A stretch of DNA of 56,184 nucleotides from Mycetocola reblochoni REB411 (GCF_900163835.1 NZ_FUKR01000007.1:1-56184), one strand, 5' to 3'. Numbered from the stretch's first letter, positions 31,886-40,093 are shown. The notes: generated from the sequence alone by a model not told the origin. Made by a program: numbers and translations.

Positions 31886-32092
31886 GGGGTCCTCCCGCTG
31901 GTCGGAGCCGCGTCGTGGCGGACACCGCGGCGTTGGTGACACCGGCGGCCTCGCCCCGAACTCCGGAGGAGTGCGCCGCCGTTTCGCGTGCAGCCTATCC
32001 CCCGCGGTGGCCGCTCCGAGGCGGCGGGTACACACGCCGTAACCGGAGCGTTCCGGCCGCGGGCGCGGCCCGGGGGAGCGGCCGGGACCGGG

Positions 32093-32692
32093 TCAGCCCC
32101 GCCGTCCGCGCTCCAGCCACGGCCGCAGAGCAGCCGTCACGCGCGGGAGAACCAGGTAGGCCATCAGCGGGGTGAGGACCAGAGTCGTGATCAGGACCTT
32201 GAGGGGCACGGGGACGGCGTCCCAGCCCGGGACGAGGGCGCCGACGAGCAGGGTGAAGAGCAGGTTCAGCGGGAAGAAGCCCAGCCAGATGCTCACCGCC
32301 TGCTTCCAACGGGGCGGCGGGGGCGTGACGATCGGCGTCGAGCCCGTCATCGTCCCGTCCGAGGCGATCACCGGGGTGTGCGGCACGTCGAACCACCCTT
32401 CAATGCCTGTGCGCTTCTCGCTGCGGCGGTGGTGCACGAACTCCTCCCCGCTGCTCAGCCAGCGGCCGCGCTCGGCCGATTCCTCCCAATCGCGCAGGGT
32501 CTGCTCGTCCTCGAAGCGGTAGAGCATGTGCCAGGTCTCCGATTCCGGCCCGGTCCTCACCCACCCCGAGCCGAGGAAGCCGGGGTACTTGTTGGCGAGG
32601 TTGATGCCCGTCTGGACCCAGATGGTCGCCTCGGCGATGCGGTCGGGGTCGACCGTCCGCTCGATCGCGACCGTGATCGGTGTGTGTGCCAT
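32093..32692 (-). CDS. Antibiotic-biosynthesis-monooxygenase-fold protein with C-terminal membrane helices
   Basis: The 199-residue protein starts MAHTPITVAIERTVDPDRIAE. Residues 1-95 form an ABM-type dimeric ferredoxin-like domain, with YPGFLGSGWVRTGPESETWHMLYRFEDEQTLRDWEES (seen in parts) as its core. Residues about 130-190 hold two hydrophobic helices, so the domain is membrane-tethered. ABM-fold proteins include cofactor-free monooxygenases and haem-degrading enzymes, but most members have no known role. The start was chosen because the fold begins there; CATCCT lies 6 nt upstream as a weak -10. An in-frame extension of 70 residues upstream has no domain. It sits between the sulfur island and the helicase gene and may belong to neither. 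Confidence 0.75.
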   Translation of the reverse strand: MAHTPITVAIERTVDPDRIAEATIWVQTGINLANKYPGFLGSGWVRTGPESETWHMLYRFEDEQTLRDWEESAERGRWLSSGEEFVHHRRSEKRTGIEGWFDVPHTPVIASDGTMTGSTPIVTPPPPRWKQAVSIWLGFFPLNLLFTLLVGALVPGWDAVPVPLKVLITTLVLTPLMAYLVLPRVTAALRPWLERGRRG

Positions 32693-33005
32693 CAGACCAG
32701 GATGGCGCGCGTGCGTTTCGGTGAGGTAACCGGCCGAGGGCGAGGTGCGCCCGATCGGGGCGCGGCGCGGCGCCGAGGGTGACAGAAGCAGTGCGGCCGT
32801 GTATCGTGTGATGGTCGGCTCTAGACGTAGCGCATTTGCGCGATAGTGGGTTTTTGTCAGTCTGGTGGGCCGGTTTCGGCGCGAAAACGCGTACGAATTC
32901 ACGTGATGTGAACGGTCCCGGCCACTGAAAGCCCGGGTATGAGCGAGGCGGTGTTCGCCGTGTGCTCAGTGCTGTTGCATACAGATCTAAAACCCGGAAA
33001 GAACC
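32693..33005. promoter_or_regulatory. Divergent regulatory region before the RNA helicase gene
   Basis: This 313-bp gene-free region separates the ABM-fold gene and the helicase gene. It holds an inverted repeat TTCAC-GTGAT-GTGAA at 32898-32912, a short GCGCA-TT-TGCGC palindrome followed by a T5 run, and a TATCGT -10-like box further left. GGAAAG lies before the helicase ATG. Its AT-richer patches stand out from the surroundings. Cold-shock DEAD-box genes often have long leaders, and this region could be one, but I cannot place the start of transcription. Confidence 0.4.
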
Positions 33006-34892
33006 ATGCCTAAGAACAAGAAGCCAGCCGGCGGGCGTCCCGCCAAGAACTTCGATCCCTCCTACGCCGACCGCCGTTCCGGCGGGAAGGGCGCGCAGCG
33101 TCCCGGCAGCAGGAGCCCCGGCCACCGTGGCCACCGTGCCGACGACGCCGCCCCGCGCAAGGCCAGGTGGAACGCCGACGAGCGTGCCGCTCGCGCCGCC
33201 GAGCGCAGCGGTGGCGGCCGGGACGAGCGGTCCGCCCGTCCCTCCGACCGTGACGAGCGTGGCCCCCGTCGGTCCTTCGATCGTGACGACCGTCCGCAGC
33301 GGTCGTTCAACCGTGATGACCGGGCGCAGCGGTCGTTTGATCGTGATGATCGGGCGCCGCGTCGCTCCTTCGATCGTGATGATCGTCCGCAGCGGTCGTT
33401 CAACCGTGATGACCGTCCGCAGCGGTCGTTCAACCGTGATGATCGGGCGCCGCGTCGCTCCTTCGATCGTGATGATCGTCCGCAGCGCTCGTTCAACCGT
33501 GATGACCGTCCGCAGCGCTCGTTCAACCGTGACGACCGTCCGCAGCGCCCCGCCGACCGCGGCGACCGCGCCCCCCGACGCGAGCAGGCTCCGCGCAGCA
33601 GCAACTTCTACCCGTCTGCGAACACCTCCGCCGGGTTCACCGCGGACGACGACGTCGTCCTCGAGCGGCTCGAGGCTCAGGCGACCGTCGCGGCCGACGT
33701 CGAGGGCGTGACCTTCGGCTCGCTCGGCCTCGGCGGCAACATCGAGCGGGCTCTCGCCGAGCTCGGCGCTCCGACCGCGTTCCCCATCCAGGCCGCCACG
33801 ATCCCCGACGTGCTCGCCGGGCGCGACGTCCTCGGCCGAGGACGCACCGGCTCGGGCAAGACCATCGCCTTCGGCGCGCCCCTGGTCGAGAAGCTGATGG
33901 AGAACGGCGGCGGCAAGAAGCGCCAGATGGGCCGTAAGCCCCGTGCGCTCATCCTCGCCCCGACGCGTGAGCTCGCTCTGCAGATCGACCGCACCGTGCA
34001 GCCGATCGCCCGCAGCGTCGGCCTGTTCACCACCCAGATCTACGGCGGCGTCCCCCAGCACCGCCAGGTGGGTGCGCTGCAGCGCGGCGTCGACATCATC
34101 GTCGGTACGCCCGGCCGCATCGAGGACCTCATCGAGCAGGGGCGCCTCGACCTGTCCGAGGTGACGGTCACCGTCCTCGACGAGGCCGACCACATGTGCG
34201 ACCTCGGCTTCCTCGAGCCGGTGCAGCGCATCATCCGCCAGACGGCGCCCGGCGGACAGAAGCTGCTGTTCTCGGCGACCCTGGACAAGGGTGTCGCCGC
34301 ACTGGTCAACGAGTTCCTGACCGAGCCGAGCATCCACGAGGTCGCGGGGGAGGACCAGGCGTCCTCCACGATCGACCACAGGGTCCTCGTCGTCGAGCAC
34401 CGCAACAAGGACATGCTCATCGAGCAGCTGGCCGACCGCGACGGGAAGACGCTGATCTTCTCGCGGACCCGTGCCTACGCGGAGCGGCTCACCGACCAGC
34501 TCGAGGACGCGGGCATCCGTGCCGTCGCGCTGCACGGTGACCTCAACCAGTCCCGGCGCACCCGCAACCTGCAGCAGCTCACCTCGGGGCGCGTCAGCGT
34601 CCTCGTCGCCACGGACGTCGCGGCCCGCGGCATCCACGTGGACGACATCGACCTGGTCGTCCAGGCCGATGCGCCCGACGAGTACAAGACCTACCTGCAC
34701 CGTGCCGGCCGGACCGGCCGCGCGGGCAAGGAGGGGCGTGTCGTCACGCTGATCCCGCGTTCGCGTCGTCGGCGCATGGCGGATCTGCTCAGCCGTGCCG
34801 AGATCGAGGCCAACTTCGTCGAGGCCGCACCCGGCGATGACGTCGTCCTGGAGATCGCCGGTGAGCCCACGGTCGAGGATCTCACCGACTGA
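33006..34892 (+). CDS. DEAD-box ATP-dependent RNA helicase with N-terminal repeat arm
   Basis: A 628-residue cytoplasmic RNA helicase. Residues 1-87 are Lys/Arg/Gly-rich. Residues about 88-184 hold nine copies of RSF(D/N)RDD in 10- or 11-residue units. The helicase core follows: FPIQAATIPDVLAGRDVLG (Q motif), GRGRTGSGKT (Walker A), PTRELALQ, TPGRIEDL, VLDEADHM (the DEAD box), FSATL, TLIFSRTRA, ALHGDLNQ, VLVATDVAARGIHV and HRAGRTGRAG. Such proteins remodel rRNA and mRNA and often act at low temperature. In this family the basic arm usually extends the C-terminus; here it is N-terminal. GGAAAG precedes the ATG. A hairpin follows the stop at 34909. Confidence 0.95.
   Translation: MPKNKKPAGGRPAKNFDPSYADRRSGGKGAQRPGSRSPGHRGHRADDAAPRKARWNADERAARAAERSGGGRDERSARPSDRDERGPRRSFDRDDRPQRSFNRDDRAQRSFDRDDRAPRRSFDRDDRPQRSFNRDDRPQRSFNRDDRAPRRSFDRDDRPQRSFNRDDRPQRSFNRDDRPQRPADRGDRAPRREQAPRSSNFYPSANTSAGFTADDDVVLERLEAQATVAADVEGVTFGSLGLGGNIERALAELGAPTAFPIQAATIPDVLAGRDVLGRGRTGSGKTIAFGAPLVEKLMENGGGKKRQMGRKPRALILAPTRELALQIDRTVQPIARSVGLFTTQIYGGVPQHRQVGALQRGVDIIVGTPGRIEDLIEQGRLDLSEVTVTVLDEADHMCDLGFLEPVQRIIRQTAPGGQKLLFSATLDKGVAALVNEFLTEPSIHEVAGEDQASSTIDHRVLVVEHRNKDMLIEQLADRDGKTLIFSRTRAYAERLTDQLEDAGIRAVALHGDLNQSRRTRNLQQLTSGRVSVLVATDVAARGIHVDDIDLVVQADAPDEYKTYLHRAGRTGRAGKEGRVVTLIPRSRRRRMADLLSRAEIEANFVEAAPGDDVVLEIAGEPTVEDLTD
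33267..33557 (+). repeat. Coding repeat: nine RSF(D/N)RDD units
   Basis: Nine units of about 30 nt encode the Arg/Asp-rich arm of the helicase. The spacing follows 10, 10, 11 residues, which suggests a higher-order block of 31 residues duplicated about three times. Nucleotide identity between blocks is high, so the expansion looks recent. Confidence 0.85.
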
Positions 34893-34908
34893 CCTCGCGG
34901 CGGTCTGA

Positions 34909-34928
34909 CCACGTCCGCGATGACGTGG
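34909..34928 (+). terminator. Hairpin between the helicase and ribokinase genes
   Basis: CCACGTC and GACGTGG form a perfect 7-bp stem around a 6-nt loop, 16 nt after the helicase stop and 19 nt before the ribokinase -10 box. It could end helicase transcription or serve as an operator for the ribokinase gene. Confidence 0.45.
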
Positions 34929-34947
34929 CCGGACACCGTGACGCCGG

Positions 34948-34953
34948 TAGTGT
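34948..34953 (+). promoter_or_regulatory. Ribokinase -10 box, probable leaderless start
   Basis: TAGTGT ends 7 nt before the ATG at 34961, the short spacing typical of leaderless genes in this window. Confidence 0.45.
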
Positions 34954-34960
34954 CTCAGGA

Positions 34961-36031
34961 ATGAGCGCACCGTCGACGCCTCCCGGCCCCGGCCGTCCCC
35001 TCCACCGCTCCGTGCGGGAGGGGGCGACCGGGGCTTCGTCGTCCCCCTCATCGTGGTCGTCCTCCTCGTCGCCCCGCCCCGCGCGGCTCTGCGTCGTCGG
35101 GTCGCTCAACGCCGACATCACGGTCGTGGCCGACCGCTTTCCCGCGCCAGGCGAGACGGTCGGCGGCGGTCCGCTCACGATCGTCCCCGGCGGCAAGGGT
35201 GCGAACCAGGCGGTCGCCGCCGCGCGGCTCGGCGCCGAGGTGTTCATGATCGGACTGATCGGCGACGACGCCAACGGCGCGATGCTTCGTCGTACGCTCC
35301 GGGCGGAGGGCGTCGACGATTCCGGCGTCGCACTCGCGGGCGACGTGTCGAGCGGATCCGCGGTGATCACGGTCGACCCGGCGGGGGAGAACACCATCGT
35401 GGTGTCGCCAGGCGCGAATGGCGCCGTCGACGCCGAGGCCGTCCGGCGGCATGCCGCGGTGATCCGGGCGTCCGACTGCCTCTGTGTCGGCTTCGAGGTG
35501 CCGGACTCCGCGGTGACCGAGGCGGCCCGGCTCGCCGCGGACGCCGGGGTCCCCGTGCTCCTTAACCCGTCCCCGTGGCGGGCTGTCTCCCCCGAGCTGA
35601 TCCGTTTGACGGATGTGCTGCTGGTCAACGAGCACGAGCTCGCTCTGCTTCGTGCGGCGCACGGCGTCGGCGGAAGGCTGGGACCCGCCGACGGAGACGA
35701 CTGCGTGGACGGCGACGCCGTGGCCGACGCCCTCGCCGGCTGTGGCATCCGGGCGGCTGTGGTCACCCGGGGTTCCCGCGGCTGTCTCGTGGTGGAGCGG
35801 GGCCGGCTCGTCGCGGAGTTCCCCGGCGCCGACATCGTCGCGGTGGACAGTACCGGTGCCGGGGACGCGGTGACGGGCGCGGTCGCGACGGTGCTCGGCG
35901 AGGGCGGCTCTCTCGTCGACGCTGCACGCCTGGCGATGGGGGTCGCCGCGGCGTCGGTCACCGTTGCCGGGGCGCAGGCCTCGTATCCGCGACGCGCGGA
36001 CCTGCAGGCGGCATCGCTGCCGAGCCGGTAA
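34961..36031 (+). CDS. rbsK: Ribokinase (PfkB family sugar kinase)
   Basis: A 356-residue PfkB-family kinase that most resembles ribokinase, phosphorylating ribose at O5 with ATP in the cytoplasm. Landmarks: LCVVGSLNADITV, PGGKGANQAVAAARLGAEV (the first family signature), GENTIVVSPGANG, LLVNEHELALL and the second signature VDSTGAGDAVTGAVA with the catalytic Asp. The first 43 residues are a Ser/Pro-rich low-complexity extension absent from typical ribokinases. An inner start near LCVVG is not obvious, and the -10 box at 34948 supports the ATG used. No ribose transporter or rbsD is adjacent, so the sugar specificity is unproven. Confidence 0.88.
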   Translation: MSAPSTPPGPGRPLHRSVREGATGASSSPSSWSSSSSPRPARLCVVGSLNADITVVADRFPAPGETVGGGPLTIVPGGKGANQAVAAARLGAEVFMIGLIGDDANGAMLRRTLRAEGVDDSGVALAGDVSSGSAVITVDPAGENTIVVSPGANGAVDAEAVRRHAAVIRASDCLCVGFEVPDSAVTEAARLAADAGVPVLLNPSPWRAVSPELIRLTDVLLVNEHELALLRAAHGVGGRLGPADGDDCVDGDAVADALAGCGIRAAVVTRGSRGCLVVERGRLVAEFPGADIVAVDSTGAGDAVTGAVATVLGEGGSLVDAARLAMGVAAASVTVAGAQASYPRRADLQAASLPSR

Positions 36032-36072
36032 GGCACCGCCGTCCGCTTCTGTCAGGGCCCGGGCGCGGCGGA

Positions 36073-37200
36073 TCAGAACAGGGCGGTCGGACGCTCGTCC
36101 GGCGTGCGTGCCGGCCCGGCCACCGACCCCGCCATCGATACTCCCCGGCGGGCGGCGCCCCTCGACCGTGACCCTTCGACGCCGTCGAACCCGTCGAAGC
36201 GGACCCGCCGTCTGGCCCCGTCGCCGAACCTCTGGGTCGGCCCCGCCCGGCCGTCGCCGAGGCCGTGTCTGTCGAGCAGGCGCTGCATCCGCGCCCGCAG
36301 ATCCGCGGCGTACGCGGCGGGAAGGTAGGGTCCGTCGGCGTACAGCTCCCGGTAGAGGCCGACGAGCTGCGGATGGTTACGCTCGAGCCAGTGCATGTAC
36401 CAGGGCTTCACGCCCGGCTTGAGGTGCAGCGCGCCGAACTGCACGGCGGTCGCGCCGGCCGCGGCCAGGCGTGCGACGGCGTCCTCCAGCATCTCGTCAC
36501 TATCGGTGAGGCCGGGCAGGAGCGGCATGAGGAACACGGTGCAGTCCAGCCCCGCGTCCCTCACTGCGGACACGGTGGCCAGGCGCGCCGCGGTCGACGG
36601 AGTGCCCGGCTCGACCGAGCGCTGCAGCTCCTCGTCGAAGACCGCGATCGAGAGTCCGATGTCGACGGGGACGCGGTCCGCCGCCGCGGCGAGAGCGGGC
36701 AGATCGCGGCGCAGCAGCGTTCCCTTGGTCAGGATGGAGAACGGCGTGCCGCTGCGGACGAAGGCGTCGATGATCCCCGGCATGAGGCGGTACTTGCCCT
36801 CTGCCCTCTGGTACGGGTCCGTGTTTGTGCCCAGGGCGACGTGCTCCCGACCCCACGACGGTTTGAGCAGCTCGCGTTCGAGGACCTCGGCGACGTTGAC
36901 CTTGACCACGATCTGCGAGTCGAAGCCCGCCCCGGCGTCGAGCTCGAGGTAACTGTGCGTCGGCCGGGCGAAGCAGTACACGCAGGCGTGGGTGCAGCCG
37001 CGGTAGGGGTTCACGGTCCAGGCGAACGGCATCTCCGATCCGCCGGGGACGCGGTTCAGCGCCGAACGGGCGAGCACCTCGTGGAAGGTGACGCCGGCGA
37101 AATCGGGTGCCTGGACGCTGCGAACCAGGTCGCGTTCGCGCTCGAGACCGGGGAGGGCGTTCGGCGACGCCTGGAGGCCGGTCCTGTTGTTCCATCGCAT
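36073..37200 (-). CDS. Radical SAM protein, Rv2578c family (spore photoproduct lyase-like)
   Basis: A 375-residue radical SAM enzyme. The [4Fe-4S]-binding motif is CTHACVYC in WTVNPYRGCTHACVYCFARPTH, read in parts. VALGTNTDPYQRAEG and LTKGTLLRRD follow, as in the Rv2578c/SPL-like family. A basic Arg/Gly-rich tail of about 55 residues ends the protein. The reaction is unknown; relation to photoproduct lyases suggests nucleic acid repair. The ATG at 37200 begins MRWNNRTG, and TCTAAT lies 6 nt upstream, suggesting a leaderless mRNA. A LexA-like box overlaps that promoter element, which supports a DNA-damage role. The gene converges on the ribokinase gene. Confidence 0.9.
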   Translation of the reverse strand: MRWNNRTGLQASPNALPGLERERDLVRSVQAPDFAGVTFHEVLARSALNRVPGGSEMPFAWTVNPYRGCTHACVYCFARPTHSYLELDAGAGFDSQIVVKVNVAEVLERELLKPSWGREHVALGTNTDPYQRAEGKYRLMPGIIDAFVRSGTPFSILTKGTLLRRDLPALAAAADRVPVDIGLSIAVFDEELQRSVEPGTPSTAARLATVSAVRDAGLDCTVFLMPLLPGLTDSDEMLEDAVARLAAAGATAVQFGALHLKPGVKPWYMHWLERNHPQLVGLYRELYADGPYLPAAYAADLRARMQRLLDRHGLGDGRAGPTQRFGDGARRRVRFDGFDGVEGSRSRGAARRGVSMAGSVAGPARTPDERPTALF

Positions 37201-37206
37201 GAGACG

Positions 37207-37224
37207 ATTAGAACATAGATTCGA
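37207..37224 (-). promoter_or_regulatory. LexA (SOS)-like box over the -10 of the radical SAM gene
   Basis: The minus strand reads TCGAATCTATGTTCTA (37224-37209). It matches the actinobacterial SOS box TCGAAC-N4-GTTCGA at 10 of 12 defined positions. It overlaps the -10-like TCTAAT (37212-37207), so LexA bound here would block transcription. I recall that the Mycobacterium tuberculosis orthologue Rv2578c is listed as LexA-regulated, which would make this conserved. Confidence 0.65.
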
Positions 37225-37252
37225 ATATCTGATCTCCGTTGGGGAGAGTCTG

Positions 37253-37855
37253 TCAGGCTGCGGCCATGGTGAGGCCGCCACCCCGCGGTCGCGTCGTCCG
37301 CGATCCCACGACGGGTCCCTGCAGGCCTCCGGCGGCGCCCGTCCTGTCTATGCCACTCGCGATCACGCGGCCCAGCCAGGTCATCAGGATCGGCGCTCCC
37401 ACCCATATGGCGATGTAGATCGTCTCGGCCAACGGTGCGAAGTGGCTGATCCCGAGCGCGATCAGCACGACCGCTCCCATCACGACGCCCGCGATCGCCG
37501 CGGCCAGGTAGAACACCCAGGTGCGCCAGTACCGGTACCGCGCCAGCGCGAAGGGCAGCTCCTGGAGTGCACCGATCAGCAGGGCCGTCCCGATGTGGCG
37601 CCAGATGTTGATCGGGTTGAACGCGGCGGCGGTGAGCCCGGCCATCAGGCTCGTCAGCAACGCCACACCCCCGCGGCGAAGCAGTGACTGCGCGATCACC
37701 CCCGGCAGGAAGTAGAGCCCGATCATGGCGCCGTAGATGATCGGGAGGGTCGCCGCCACGACGCCGTGCAGGTAGCCGGTGACGGTGAACGGGATTCCCG
37801 CGCCGACGCCGATCGCCGCGCAGGTGAGCAGGAGTCGTGTGCTCGTCGATCTCAT
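37253..37855 (-). CDS. ECF transporter S-component-like membrane protein
   Basis: A 200-residue hydrophobic protein with about five to six helices, starting MRSTSTRLLLTCAAIG. The pattern of helices and the stretches LYFLPGVIAQSLLRRGGVALLTSLMAGL and NIWRHIGTALLIGALQELPFALARY, read in parts, resemble substrate-capture (S) components of energy-coupling-factor importers, possibly the YkoE type. These bind a vitamin or metal and need a shared EcfA-EcfT module, absent here. The ATG follows GGAG. The gene is 52 nt upstream of the radical SAM gene on the same strand, but that gene has its own promoter. A TTTAG/CTAAA inverted repeat lies upstream. Confidence 0.65.
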   Translation of the reverse strand: MRSTSTRLLLTCAAIGVGAGIPFTVTGYLHGVVAATLPIIYGAMIGLYFLPGVIAQSLLRRGGVALLTSLMAGLTAAAFNPINIWRHIGTALLIGALQELPFALARYRYWRTWVFYLAAAIAGVVMGAVVLIALGISHFAPLAETIYIAIWVGAPILMTWLGRVIASGIDRTGAAGGLQGPVVGSRTTRPRGGGLTMAAA

Positions 37856-37884
37856 GGGTTCTCCGTCCGGGGTGACACCCCTAA

Positions 37885-37900
37885 TTTAGTGCAGGCTAAA
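37885..37900 (-). promoter_or_regulatory. TTTAG-N6-CTAAA inverted repeat before the ECF gene
   Basis: This AT-rich inverted repeat about 30 nt upstream of the start is conspicuous in GC-rich sequence. It vaguely recalls DtxR/IdeR iron boxes (TTAGG...CCTAA), but the spacing differs from the 19-bp consensus. It is a likely operator; the metal link is only a guess. Confidence 0.35.
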
Positions 37901-38030
37901 CCCGGGCGCCAGGCGGGGAGGCCGGGCGCGCGCTCGCGCGTGGGGCCGGCGTCGCCGGCCCTGCACAGCCGCCTCGCCGTGCGTCTGCCCACGGCTGGGG
38001 GCCCGCTCGCGGCGCGTCCGTGGCTGGCAG

Positions 38031-38036
38031 TACGGT
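38031..38036 (+). promoter_or_regulatory. recQ -10 box, probable leaderless start
   Basis: TACGGT ends 6 nt before the ATG at 38043, which supports that ATG over the overlapping GTG at 38040. Confidence 0.45.
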
Positions 38037-38042
38037 GGGGTG

Positions 38043-39887
38043 ATGACCGCAGCCCAGGACGTCCTCGAGACGGTGTTCGGCTACCCCAGCTTCCGCGGCC
38101 AGCAGGAGCAGATCGTCGATCGGCTCATCGCGGGCGGGGACGCGGTCGTCCTCATGCCGACCGGAGGGGGCAAGAGCCTGTGCTACCAGATCCCGGCCCT
38201 GGTCAGGCCGGGAACGGGCATCGTCGTGTCTCCGCTGATCGCGCTCATGCACGACCAGGTCCAGGCGCTCCGGCTCGCGGGCGTGCGGGCCGAGTACCTC
38301 AACTCCACGCAGTCGTCGGAGGAGCGCGATCGTGTCGCGTCGGACTATCGGGCCGGCCTGGTCGACCTGCTCTACGTCGCCCCCGAGCGGCTCGCGCTCG
38401 ACTCGACCCGGTCGCTGCTGAGCTCGGCACCGGTGTCCCTCATCGCGATCGACGAGGCGCACTGCGTGTCCCAGTGGGGGCACGACTTCCGGCCGGATTA
38501 CCTCGCCCTCGGCGAGCTCGGCCGCATCTGGCCTGACGTCCCCCGCGTCGCGCTCACGGCCACGGCGACCAGGGCGACGCACGCAGACATCACCGAGCGA
38601 CTCGGGCTCCAGGGCGCCGAGCATTTCGTCGCCGACTTCGATCGGCCGAACATCCAGTACCGCATCGCGCCGAAGAACGAGGTGCGCTCGCAGCTGAAGG
38701 AGCTGATCGAGGCGCAGCGATCCCCGACGGGGGAGCCGGTGGCGGGAATCGTCTACGCGCTCAGTCGCAAGCGGGTCGAGCAGACGGCGGAGTACCTCAA
38801 CGCCAACGGCATCACGGCCTTGCCCTATCACGCCGGCCTCGACGCCGCCGTGCGCGAGAACACCCAGTCGCGGTTCCTGCGGGAGGAGGGCATCGTCGTC
38901 GTCGCGACCATCGCCTTCGGGATGGGGATCGACAAGCCCGACGTGCGGTTCGTGGCCCACATCGATCTGCCCAAGTCGGTCGAGAGCTACTACCAGGAGA
39001 CCGGCCGGGCGGGCCGCGACGGGCAGCCGGCGCTCGCGTGGTTGGCGTACGGGCTCAACGACGTCGTCCAGCAGCGCAGGATGATCGAGCAGTCCGAGGG
39101 CAGCGAGGCGCATCGCCGCGCCCAGTCGATGCACCTGGACGCGATGCTGGCCCTCTGTGAGTCGGTGACCTGTCGTCGTCAGCAGATCCTGCGCTACTTC
39201 GGCCAGGAGTCCGGCCCGTGCGGCAACTGCGATGTGTGCCTGAACCCGCCCGAGACCTGGGACGGCACGGTCGCCGCGCAGAAGCTGCTCTCCACTGTCG
39301 TGCGCCTCGACAGGGAGCGGGGGCAGGCCTTCGGCGCGGGGCATCTGATCGACATCCTGCGCGGCGCCGAGACCGAGCGCATCCGGTCGCAGCGGCACGA
39401 CGAGCTGGCGACGTACGGCATCGGCGCTGACCTCACGGCCGTCCAATGGCGTGGCGTCGTGAGGCAGCTCCTCGCCGCAGGACTCATCGCCAGCAGGGGG
39501 GAGTACGGGGTCCTCGGCCTGTCCCCCCTGAGTGCGGAGGTGCTCTCCGGAGACCGTGTCGTCCTGCTCCGCAAGGACACGATGGAGGCGGCCCCCCGCG
39601 CGCGCAAGGCCGCCGCAGCGGTCGCTGATCTGGCCGAGCACGACCGCCCGCTCTTCGAGTCGCTGCGCCAGTGGCGAGCCGGCCAGGCCAAGGAGCAGGG
39701 CATCCCCGCGTACATGGTCTTCACCGATGCGACTCTGCGCGAGCTCTCGTCCCGTCGGCCCGCGACCCTCGACGCCCTCGACGGTGTCAGCGGGATCGGC
39801 GCGAGCAAGCGCGAACGCTACGGCCAGGAGCTCCTCGCCGTCGTGGCGGGAGCGGCATCAGAGCGGAACGCCCCCGAGCGCGGATGA
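38043..39887 (+). CDS. recQ: ATP-dependent DNA helicase RecQ
   Basis: A 614-residue 3'-5' DNA helicase in recombination and repair. Domains in order: helicase core with PTGGGKSLCYQIPA (Walker A), VSPLIALMHDQV, IDEAHCVSQWGHDFRPDY (DEAH box with the RecQ aromatic-rich loop), ALTATAT, YALSRKRVEQTAEYL, VVATIAFGMGIDKPDVRFV and YYQETGRAGRDG; a zinc-binding region with Cys residues in LCESVTC and PCGNCDVCL; a winged-helix RQC region; and a C-terminal HRDC domain (RQWRAGQAKEQGIPAYMVFTD, ending at SGIGASKRERYG). All parts are intact. The ATG is placed by the -10 box 6 nt upstream. The neighbouring radical SAM gene is SOS-like, but no SOS box was seen at recQ. Confidence 0.96.
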   Translation: MTAAQDVLETVFGYPSFRGQQEQIVDRLIAGGDAVVLMPTGGGKSLCYQIPALVRPGTGIVVSPLIALMHDQVQALRLAGVRAEYLNSTQSSEERDRVASDYRAGLVDLLYVAPERLALDSTRSLLSSAPVSLIAIDEAHCVSQWGHDFRPDYLALGELGRIWPDVPRVALTATATRATHADITERLGLQGAEHFVADFDRPNIQYRIAPKNEVRSQLKELIEAQRSPTGEPVAGIVYALSRKRVEQTAEYLNANGITALPYHAGLDAAVRENTQSRFLREEGIVVVATIAFGMGIDKPDVRFVAHIDLPKSVESYYQETGRAGRDGQPALAWLAYGLNDVVQQRRMIEQSEGSEAHRRAQSMHLDAMLALCESVTCRRQQILRYFGQESGPCGNCDVCLNPPETWDGTVAAQKLLSTVVRLDRERGQAFGAGHLIDILRGAETERIRSQRHDELATYGIGADLTAVQWRGVVRQLLAAGLIASRGEYGVLGLSPLSAEVLSGDRVVLLRKDTMEAAPRARKAAAAVADLAEHDRPLFESLRQWRAGQAKEQGIPAYMVFTDATLRELSSRRPATLDALDGVSGIGASKRERYGQELLAVVAGAASERNAPERG

Positions 39888-40093
39888 GCCCCGCCGAGCC
39901 GTGTCGGGTCCGGGCGCTTGTGCCAACCGTGACGCGTCGGACGAGCGGTGCCCGCGCCCCTTTGGCGATCACGAACGAGGTTCGGGGGGCCCGCCGCAGC
40001 GGCGTTTAGCGTGGCACCACGTCGGCGAGGACCGCCGACGACGGACACAGGGGTCCAGGCGGGCCCCGAGGAAGCCACTGGGAGGCGGTTGCG

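Noticed and set aside
32400-35051. An 883-residue minus-strand open frame
   Set aside because: It lies antisense to the helicase gene and reads as the mirror of its repeats; the only real coding part on that strand is the ABM-fold gene in another frame.
37253-37855. Operon of the ECF-like gene with the radical SAM gene
   Set aside because: The radical SAM gene has its own -10 and LexA-like box within the 52-nt gap, so separate control is more likely.
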